From the NCBI RefSeq assembly GCF_900177515.1, contig NZ_FXAK01000007.1, positions 604,501 to 668,500 on the forward strand: DNA of 64,000 nt, given 5' to 3'. The stretch is from Azospirillum oryzae (lineage in GTDB: Bacteria; Pseudomonadota; Alphaproteobacteria; Azospirillales; Azospirillaceae). Shown here piece by piece: positions 1 to 6,092 of this stretch (its first letter is position 1; the number at the start of each line of letters is the position of its first letter). Made by a program: the position numbers and the translations under genes. The notes under the pieces are model-generated. The model had not been told where the DNA came from. It searched no databases and worked only from the letters and a program-made list of their open reading frames with translations.

Positions 1-649
1 CCACCACCGCGGCGTTGTCGGCCAGCCCGATCTTCAGGAAATAGCCCCAGATCACCTTTTCCAGCCCGGCGAAGCGCTCTTCGAACGGGATGTCCCGCGG
101 GCGCTGCTGGATCTGCGGCAGCAGGTCGCGCGCCCGCACGATGGGTCCGGCCACCAGCTGCGGGAAAAAGGCGACGAAGCTTGCATAGCGCACCAGCGAG
201 CGTTCCGGCTGCTTCAACTCGCCGGTGTAGAGGTCGATGCCATAGCTGAGATTCTGGAAGGTGTAGAAGGAGATGCCGACCGGCAGCAGGATGTCGAGCG
301 TCCGCCGCCCGATCTCGATCCCCAGCGAGGCGAGGGCCACCTCGGCGCTGTCGGCGAAGAAGTTGTAGTATTTGAAGAAGAACAGCATGCCCAGGTTGGT
401 GCCAAGGCTGAGGAACAGATAGAACTTCCTGGTCTGGCGGTCGGAGGAATCGGCGATCTTCAGCCCGCAATAGAAGTCGATGAAGGTGCTGAGCGCCAGC
501 AGGCCGCAGAACCGGTAGTCCCAATAGCCGTAGAAGACGTAGCTCGCCACCAGCAGGAAGGGCGTGAAGGCGCGGGTGCGGGCCAGCGCCATGAAGCCGG
601 CGCTGAACACGGTGATGAACAGCAGGAAATTCAGGCTGGTAAAGCTCAT
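1..649 (-). CDS. MBOAT-family O-acyltransferase, AlgI-like (5' part; gene runs off the window)
   Basis: The frame is open from an ATG at 649 to the window edge and gives about 216 N-terminal residues. The hydrophobic segments and the stretch LPVGISFYTFQNLSYGID followed by FVAFFPQLVAGPIVRARDLL are characteristic of AlgI/DltB-type membrane-bound O-acyltransferases, which acetylate exopolysaccharides such as alginate at the inner membrane. The catalytic histidine of the family lies in the C-terminal half, which is outside the window, so activity cannot be judged. The genes that normally accompany AlgI (SGNH-type acetyl esterases/transferases) would lie beyond position 1. The family is secure; the polysaccharide acted on is unknown. 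Confidence 0.85.
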   Translation of the reverse strand, partial: MSFTSLNFLLFITVFSAGFMALARTRAFTPFLLVASYVFYGYWDYRFCGLLALSTFIDFYCGLKIADSSDRQTRKFYLFLSLGTNLGMLFFFKYYNFFADSAEVALASLGIEIGRRTLDILLPVGISFYTFQNLSYGIDLYTGELKQPERSLVRYASFVAFFPQLVAGPIVRARDLLPQIQQRPRDIPFEERFAGLEKVIWGYFLKIGLADNAAVV

Positions 650-1008
650 CGTGCCCCCGGCAGAGGTGGTCGTGCGTCCATGCATCCGCGCAAGAAAGGG
701 CTCGCGCGGAAACGCGCAAAAAGGCGCGGAACGACGCCGACCATAACCTCGATTCCGGGAATTCCCGGTCGCCGCGGTAGGGTTGTGCGGCCGGATTTGG
801 GACGTACTCTGAAATGAGCCGGGCCGATGATCCCAAACGGTTAGGACCTCCAAGCCGGAGCTGGGCCATACACGAAAGTGGCAAGCCGTCCCATTTCGGG
901 CTCCCGGCCGGCCCGCTTGCGGTCATTAAGGGGGTGCAAGCCGGGGAACGAGCGGCTACATATGCAGCCGACGAACCTTTCAACTCTGGCTGACGAGGAG
1001 GCACCGCC
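650..1008. other. Intergenic region between the divergent MBOAT gene and prfB
   Basis: No convincing gene is seen. It must hold the promoters of the leftward MBOAT gene and rightward prfB, but I could not assign clear -35/-10 pairs. A perfect 14-base palindrome, CCGGGAATTCCCGG, sits at 755-768 and could be a dimeric regulator site; it could also be chance. Confidence 0.5.
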
Positions 1009-2140
1009 ATGCGGGCCGAGATCGAAGCGGCCGCCGGCGAGATCAGAGAATCGCTGGCGCTGCTGAGGAGGCATCTTTGACTGGGACAATGCACTGCGGC
1101 GTCTCGACGAACTGAACAACCTCGCGGAGGATCCCAAGCTTTGGGACGACCCGACGCGGGCCCAGACCATCATGCGCGAGCGCACCCAGCTGGACGCTTC
1201 CGTCTCCGGCTATCGCGCGCTGGAGCGCGACCTGTCCGACAGCCTGGAACTGATCGAGATGGGCGAGGCGGAAGGGGACGCCACCGTCGTCGCCGATGCC
1301 GAGGCCCAGCTCTACAGCCTGCGCGACCGCGCCAACAAGCTGCAGATCGAAAGCCTGCTGTCGGGCGAGGCCGATGCCAACGACTGCTTCGTCGAGGTGA
1401 ATGCCGGCGCCGGCGGCACGGAGGCCCAGGACTGGGCGCTGATGCTGATGCGCATGTACACCCGCTGGGCGGAGCAGCACGGCTACAAGACGGAATGGTT
1501 GGACGAGACGCCGGGTGAAGAGGCCGGCATCAAGTCGGCCACCGTGCAGATCAAGGGCCACAACGCCTATGGCTGGCTGAAGACCGAGGCCGGCGTGCAC
1601 CGTCTGGTGCGCATCAGCCCGTTCGACAGCCAGGCGCGGCGCCAGACCAGCTTCGCCGCCGTCTCGATTTCCCCGGTGATCGACGACAAGATCGACATCG
1701 AGATCAACGAGAAGGATTGCCGCATCGACACCTACCGGGCGTCGGGCGCCGGCGGCCAGCACATCAACAAGACCGACTCGGCGGTGCGCATCACGCACAT
1801 CCCGACGAACATCGTGGTGAGCTGCCAGCAGGAGCGGTCGCAGCACAAGAACCGCGCCAAGGCGTGGGACATGCTGCGCGCCCGCCTGTACGAACGCGAG
1901 CTGAAGATCCGCGAGGATGCCGCCGCCGCGCTGGAAGCCACCAAGACCGACATCGGCTGGGGCCACCAGATTCGTTCCTATGTCCTGCACCCCTACCAGA
2001 TGGTGAAGGATCTGCGGACGGAGGTGGAGACCTCGCAGAGCCAGGCGGTGCTGGACGGTGCACTTGACCCCTTCCTGGAGGCGGCGCTCGCCTCCCGGAT
2101 CAAGGGGCAGAGCGACGACGCGCACGCCGCCGGCGGCTGA
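1009..2140 (+). CDS. prfB: Peptide chain release factor 2, with programmed +1 frameshift
   Basis: RF2 reads UGA and UAA stop codons and triggers peptide release on the ribosome. The first 23 codons start at ATG 1009 and end at an in-frame TGA at 1078-1080; reading then continues in the +1 frame from GAC at 1079 to the stop at 2138-2140, giving about 376 residues, normal for RF2. The codon-recognition tripeptide SPF (in [14 protein letters not shown]) marks it as RF2 rather than RF1. The catalytic GGQ motif is in [12 protein letters not shown]. The gene is followed by a terminator and appears monocistronic. Expression is autoregulated: low RF2 slows termination at the internal UGA and favours the frameshift. 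Confidence 0.97.
1066..1081 (+). promoter_or_regulatory. RF2 programmed frameshift site
   Basis: The sequence AGGAGG CAT CTT TGA C contains an internal Shine-Dalgarno-like AGGAGG (1066-1071), one spacer codon, then CTT TGA C. The spacing is the same as in the well-studied E. coli prfB site (Shine-Dalgarno-like hexamer, three bases, CUU UGA C). The two reading frames join at CTT and resume at GAC (1079). Confidence 0.95.
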
Positions 2141-2157
2141 CGGGTCGGACATGGCGA

Positions 2158-2185
2158 AGGGCGGTCGCTTGCGGCCGCCCTTTTC
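2158..2185 (+). terminator. Rho-independent terminator after prfB
   Basis: GGGCGG (2159-2164) pairs with CCGCCC (2175-2180), followed by TTTT. It lies about 18 bases after the prfB stop codon and separates prfB from the next gene. Confidence 0.8.
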
Positions 2186-2267
2186 GATTCTGCGCATTTT
2201 TGGAATGGAAGGCGAAGCTCGGCTGTTTCAACAGGCAGCCGACACAATCATTCGGAGCGACCGATCC

Positions 2268-2579
2268 ATGAAGCGACTTCTTCTTCCGGCCCTGTGCGGC
2301 GCCCTGTTCCTGGCGACCCCGGCCTTTGCCGCCTGCGACTCGGACAATCTGCCGGACGAGATGCGTCTGGCCTTCATCTCCGGCGCGCAGGAGGCGTTGA
2401 ATGAGCATGGCTTCAACGCCGGGCCGGTGGACGGCAAGATGGGCTCGCGCACCCGCACCGCGATCCGTTCCTACCAGCGGGCGGCGAAGCTGCCGGTCGA
2501 CGGCTGCGTCAGCCAGGGGCTGCTCGACCATCTGAACTTCAGCCAGCCGAAGATCTACGGCCCGAACAGGCCGCGCTGA
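2268..2579 (+). CDS. Small secreted peptidoglycan-binding-domain protein
   Basis: The 103-residue product begins with a classic signal peptide (MKRLLLPALCGALFLATPAFA, cleavage after AFA). The mature part matches the peptidoglycan_binding_1 fold: a helix with QEALNEHGFNAGPVDG, then SRTRTAIRSYQRAAKLPVDG, the usual three-helix unit that binds cell-wall peptide. There is no catalytic domain, so it is probably a periplasmic wall-binding protein of unknown specific role. ATG 2268 was chosen because the signal peptide starts there; longer in-frame versions would overlap prfB and bury the signal. It stands alone between the prfB terminator and a convergent small gene. Confidence 0.85.
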   Translation: MKRLLLPALCGALFLATPAFAACDSDNLPDEMRLAFISGAQEALNEHGFNAGPVDGKMGSRTRTAIRSYQRAAKLPVDGCVSQGLLDHLNFSQPKIYGPNRPR

Positions 2580-2594
2580 TCCGGGTTCAGGATC

Positions 2595-2831
2595 TCAGGC
2601 CAGCATGTCGAGCAGGCGGCGGCTGTTCTCCTGCGTCGCCTGCAGCACCTTGGCGTTCGCGGCGAAATCCACCTGGGCGGAGGTCAGGTCCAGCACCACG
2701 GCCGGGTCCAGGTTGCCCGCCGCGATCTGCTCCGACGCCGCCTCGGTCCGTGCCTGAGCATCCTGCAATCCGTCGAGCGCGCTGGCCTGCGGCCGATAGG
2801 GCGTGGCGGAGGTGGCCGATCCGATGTCCAT
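2595..2831 (-). CDS. Small protein resembling the C-terminal helix of flagellar rod/hook proteins
   Basis: The product is 78 residues, hydrophilic and probably helical. Its C-terminal VDFAANAKVLQATQENSRR and the following LLDML resemble the flagellar rod/hook C-terminal motif (typically a region with Q-x-YxANAKV followed by a helix ending in L-D). It lacks the N-terminal half of FlgB/C/E/G proteins, so it is not a complete rod or hook subunit. No flagellar genes are nearby. It may be a domesticated fragment or an accessory protein. Function unknown; convergent with the peptidoglycan-binding gene. Confidence 0.6.
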   Translation of the reverse strand: MDIGSATSATPYRPQASALDGLQDAQARTEAASEQIAAGNLDPAVVLDLTSAQVDFAANAKVLQATQENSRRLLDMLA

Positions 2832-2931
2832 GGCGGCTCTGTCCGGTTGGTTGAAAGGGCAGGATAGGCGGCTGAGGGTTTAGGGTTGGTGAATGGGGGG
2901 CGCTAGACCTGCGCAAGGTTAGACCCCCACC

Positions 2932-3720
2932 TCACCCCTCCGCCAGCCAGTCCGCCAGCCGTGCCAGAAACGCCGTGGCCTCCGCCGGGTCCTGCAGGCT
3001 CCAGGTCGCTGCGGTCTCCGCCGGACTTTCCATCACCCGGATACCGACTCCCCGGCCGGCCAGCGCGCGGAAGGCGTCCTCGTCCGTCTCGTCGTCGCCG
3101 AGATAGATCGGCAGGGTGCCGTTGCCCTCCAGCCCCAGCGTCTCCAGCAGGGTGACCACGGCGCGGCCCTTGTCCCAGGGCAGGTTGGGGCGAAGCTCGA
3201 ACAGTTCCTTGCCGCCGGTCATGCGCAGGCGCGGCTGGGCCTCCGCCACCGCGCGGACGGCGTCGCCGACCTGCGGCTTGTCGGACGGGGCGACCTGACG
3301 GGTGTGGATGGCGATGGCGAAACGCTTGCGCTCCACCAGAGCGCCGGCGATTCCGCCGAGCCGGTCGCGCAGAAGCTGTTCGGCCGAGTCGAGGTCGGGA
3401 ACATACTCCACCCCAACCTGCCGACGCAGGCCAGGCCCGCGCAGGTCAAAGCCGTGGCTGCCGGCATAGACCAGACCGTCCACCGCCACCATCGCCGTCA
3501 GATCGTCGAGATCGCGCCCGCTGACGAAGGCGACCGGGCAGAGGGCCGACAGCCGCCGCACCACCGCACGCGCCTCGTCCGGCATCACCGCCAGTTCGGG
3601 GCGCGGCGCGATGGCGGCCAGCGTTCCGTCATAGTCGAGAAACAGCGCGGGCGTGCGTCCGTCCAGTGCCGCGGTGAAGCCGTCGAATTCCGTGAAAGCG
3701 GAAGGGGGGAAGTGGGTCAA
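2932..3720 (-). CDS. otsB: Trehalose-6-phosphate phosphatase
   Basis: Converts trehalose-6-phosphate to trehalose plus phosphate, the last step of the OtsA/OtsB osmoprotectant pathway. The HAD motif I is LFLDYDGTLAAI and motif III/IV is YLGDDETDEDAF, both diagnostic; SGRDLDDL and GSHGFDLRGP also fit OtsB. I chose the TTG at 3720 as start: it gives 262 residues, the usual OtsB length, and has GAGGA well placed upstream; longer versions add a basic, low-quality N-terminus. The partner otsA is not in the window. The gene points away from the small RNA locus at 3939. Confidence 0.9.
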   Translation of the reverse strand: MTHFPPSAFTEFDGFTAALDGRTPALFLDYDGTLAAIAPRPELAVMPDEARAVVRRLSALCPVAFVSGRDLDDLTAMVAVDGLVYAGSHGFDLRGPGLRRQVGVEYVPDLDSAEQLLRDRLGGIAGALVERKRFAIAIHTRQVAPSDKPQVGDAVRAVAEAQPRLRMTGGKELFELRPNLPWDKGRAVVTLLETLGLEGNGTLPIYLGDDETDEDAFRALAGRGVGIRVMESPAETAATWSLQDPAEATAFLARLADWLAEG

Positions 3721-3904
3721 TGCTGGTTCCTCGCGCCGCTGCCTGTCGGGATGCGGCGGCTGACCGGAGCCGGCGCGCCGCAGGTGAGTAACGGGCGGGA
3801 GGGGAAAACGGCCGGAGTCCCGACGATGGGATGGGCTTGATGTGGCCGATCCGCAACAGATTCCGCCAAAAGCTGCGGCCCCACGCAGGGGCCGGCTTTG
3901 GGGG

Positions 3905-3932
3905 TTGAAGGACCCCCGGGTTCTGATACTGT
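3905..3932 (+). promoter_or_regulatory. Possible promoter of the small RNA
   Basis: TTGAAG (3905-3910) and TACTGT (3927-3932) are separated by 16 bases and would start transcription near 3939, exactly at the base of the first RNA hairpin. The -10 is a weak match, so this is tentative. Confidence 0.4.
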
Positions 3933-3938
3933 TGCAGT

Positions 3939-4016
3939 GCAGCAAGCGATTGCTGCTTCGCCCTTCTTGGGCGTTTCCTCCCTAAACTCAAGGCCGCTGA
4001 TCTCAGCGGCCTTTTT
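3939..4016 (+). ncRNA. Candidate trans-acting small RNA of the mmgR / alpha-r8 (suhB RNA) type
   Basis: Three structures follow in order. Hairpin 1 is GCAGCAA-GCGA-TTGCTGC (3939-3956, GNRA loop). Hairpin 2 is CGCCC-TTCTT-GGGCG (3959-3973). A single-stranded CU-rich stretch, TTTCCTCCCTAAAC (3974-3987), follows, then a perfect rho-independent terminator. Two hairpins, an exposed anti-Shine-Dalgarno segment and a terminator is the layout of alphaproteobacterial small RNAs, and the decamer TTTCCTCCCT is, from memory, the conserved single-stranded motif of the mmgR family, which in Sinorhizobium limits polyhydroxybutyrate storage. It probably masks ribosome binding sites of target mRNAs. The family assignment needs a covariance search. 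Confidence 0.75.
3991..4016 (+). terminator. Rho-independent terminator of the small RNA
   Basis: AGGCCGCTGA-TC-TCAGCGGCCT is a perfect stem with 9 to 10 pairs, followed directly by TTTTT (about 4012-4016). No protein gene on the + strand precedes it, which supports an independent short RNA. Confidence 0.95.
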
Positions 4017-4432
4017 CTTGCCAGAAAGCCCCCGGGGAAGGCAACCCCTGACAAAAGTCATAGAGCTGCGATTTTTCCGTCTGGAATCCGCAGTTTAGGG
4101 GGGAGAGCCGCTGCCCGGACATGGCCGGCGATTGGCATCGGCTGTCCGACTGATCGATAAAATCTTTTGTTTGCAAAGAGTTGTGCTGGATGGGTGCGGC
4201 TGTCGGGGCTTGGCCACCGGTCTTGGCGGACTCGGAGCCGTTCCGGATCGGGGCGTTGTCCGGACCATGGGCCCTGTCCGTCCACCGGAATTTTTTGTGC
4301 GGATCGGCCGTCAGACCGGTTCCGGGGGTGAAAAACCGCCGCAGGGGAACGGAAGCACTGCCACCGGCCGGCGAACTGTCGTATAGATCGACGTGAAACG
4401 CCCATTCGCCGTCATCCACAGGAGTCGTTCCC

Positions 4433-4495
4433 ATGGACATCGCCATCATGGTCCTCGCCGTCGCTTTCTTCTTCTGGCAGACCATCACCGATTGA
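4433..4495 (+). CDS. 20-residue hydrophobic micro-protein
   Basis: ATG 4433 to TGA 4493-4495 encodes MDIAIMVLAVAFFFWQTITD. A good ribosome binding site (AGGAG at 4420-4424, 8 bases before the ATG) precedes it and a strong terminator begins 26 bases after the stop, so it looks like a complete short transcription unit. The product would be one membrane-spanning helix. Function is unknown; it could be a small membrane regulator or a leader peptide. The 4017-4432 stretch upstream shows no other gene. Confidence 0.5.
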   Translation: MDIAIMVLAVAFFFWQTITD

Positions 4496-4520
4496 GCAGG
4501 CCGCTGCCGTCGGACAAATG

Positions 4521-4550
4521 AAAAGGGCGGCCCTCGTGGCCGCCCTTTTT
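4521..4550 (+). terminator. Rho-independent terminator after the micro-ORF
   Basis: GGGCGGCC (4525-4532) pairs with GGCCGCCC (4538-4545), then TTTTT. An A-run precedes the stem, so it could also work on the opposite strand for the gene at 4590-4913. Confidence 0.9.
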
Positions 4551-4589
4551 CATGTCGTCATTCCTGCCGCCGGCCGGCTTACCGGTGGG

Positions 4590-4913
4590 TCAGTCGGCAG
4601 CGATCGGCGGCTCCAGCCGGGCATGGGTCGACGCAATCAACTGCAGCGTCTCCATGATCGAACCGATCGCCTCGTGCAGGTCGGCCTGCTCGTCGCCGGG
4701 CAGCCTTGCCAGAACCGTCTCCAACTCGACAGCCGCGTTCTGCAGGCTGACGCAGGCATGCTCCAGATGGCGTCCGGTGCCCTGAATTGCGCCAGGATCA
4801 TTTGCAGAATGCAAACGTGCTGCCGGTTTTCCGGCCCGCGTCGCGTTCCGGTTTGCAAAATGCAAATGGACGCTGTTGCCCGCAGCCCGCGTCCCCACTT
4901 TTTTCCGCATCAT
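4590..4913 (-). CDS. Hypothetical protein, 107 residues
   Basis: No family recognised. Starting from the ATG-ATG pair at 4913, the protein has a basic N-terminal half (MMRKKVGTRAAGNSVHLHFA) and a helical C-terminal half (NAAVELETVLARLPGDEQADLHEAIGSI read as two segments) with regular leucine spacing. The C-terminal part resembles a small helical bundle of the sort found in histidine-phosphotransfer or flagellar-chaperone-like proteins, but no phospho-acceptor motif is visible. An upstream start near 5057 would overlap the fructokinase gene and is not favoured. Confidence 0.5.
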   Translation of the reverse strand: MMRKKVGTRAAGNSVHLHFANRNATRAGKPAARLHSANDPGAIQGTGRHLEHACVSLQNAAVELETVLARLPGDEQADLHEAIGSIMETLQLIASTHARLEPPIAAD

Positions 4914-5007
4914 GGGCGTACCCCCGTTCGGTCTGACCGGAGAATGCGCAAGTCCCGTGCCACTCCGTGACCGTGGGTTGCGGCAGCCGTCGCGAAAATG
5001 GTGACGG

Positions 5008-5913
5008 TCAGTCCGGCCACAGGCGGGCGGCGCCGCGCATCCCGCTTTCGGCGCCATGGCGGGCGACCGCCATCCGGGTGCGCGGTTGGGACGCCAGGGT
5101 CCAGGCGCCCCAGCGCCGCGTCACCGCTTCGCACAGGCCGGGCAGGGCGGACAGGCCGCCGCCTACGACCACCATGTCCGGATCCAGCAGGTTCAGCACC
5201 GGGGCCAGCGCCCGGGCGAGCGCATCGGCATGGCGGGCCAGCGTTCCGGCCGCGGCGGCATCGCCGGCCAGGGCGCGGGTGGCGATCTCCGGCGGGTCCA
5301 GCGTCTCCCCGGTCAGGTGACGGTGCAGGCGCGTCAGCCCGGCACCGCACAGCATGGTCTCAAGGCAACCCAACTTGCCGCAGCCGCAGGGAACCGGAGG
5401 GCCGTCGGCCTCCTCGCGCCAGGGAAGCGGGGCATGGCCCCATTCGCCGGCCAGCCCGTTGGCGCCGGGCAGGATGCGGCCGTCGATGACGATGCCGCCG
5501 CCAACCCCGGTGCCGAGAATGATGCCGAACACCACCGGCGCATCGGCCGTTCCCCTTCCCTTGGCCGCCGCCCCATCCGTCGCCTCGGACAGGGTGAAGC
5601 AGTTGGCATCGTTGGCGATCCGCACCGGCCGGCCGATCCGCCGGGCCGCGTCGTCGGCGAAGGGACGGCCCTCCAGCCAGGGCAGGTTCACCGCGCGCAC
5701 GCGTCCGGCGGCGGAATCGACCACGCCGGGAAGGCTGATGCCGACACCCCGCGTTCCAGCCGGGTTGAGAACGGCCACCGTCTCGGCCAGTGCATCCAGC
5801 GTGGCGTCGTAACCGCGCGGGGTGGGGCGGCGGTGGCGGGCGAGTTCCGTTCCGTCGCGATCCAGCGCCACGGCGGCGATCTTGGTGCCGCCCAAATCGA
5901 TTCCGAGTCGCAT
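5008..5913 (-). CDS. mak: ROK-family fructokinase
   Basis: Phosphorylates fructose to fructose-6-phosphate with ATP. The 301-residue product starts MRLGIDLGGTKIAAVALD, the ROK phosphate-binding motif; residues about 100-110 (RIANDANCFTLSEATDGAA), then TGVGGGIVIDGRILPGANG and GEWGHAPLPW follow. The ROK zinc motif CGCGKLGCLET is present. It aligns closely, by eye, with E. coli Mak, including the C-terminal GAARLWPD. N-acetylglucosamine kinase (NagK) is the main alternative in this family. It stands alone and diverges from the gene at 6093. Confidence 0.85.
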   Translation of the reverse strand: MRLGIDLGGTKIAAVALDRDGTELARHRRPTPRGYDATLDALAETVAVLNPAGTRGVGISLPGVVDSAAGRVRAVNLPWLEGRPFADDAARRIGRPVRIANDANCFTLSEATDGAAAKGRGTADAPVVFGIILGTGVGGGIVIDGRILPGANGLAGEWGHAPLPWREEADGPPVPCGCGKLGCLETMLCGAGLTRLHRHLTGETLDPPEIATRALAGDAAAAGTLARHADALARALAPVLNLLDPDMVVVGGGLSALPGLCEAVTRRWGAWTLASQPRTRMAVARHGAESGMRGAARLWPD

Positions 5914-6092
5914 GCCTGCCGCCGTCCGGATGGTGGAAGATGACCGATTTTCGGGGGCAACCCTATACCGCTCCCCCGATCGGCGGGCCAGGGATGCTTT
6001 CGTGCCGGAAGGGTCAATCCACCCACCCCGGAAGAGAGGGGGTAACCGCCCTTTGCCCCGTCGGGGCTTGCGGGGGGCATCACTAGAGTCTC

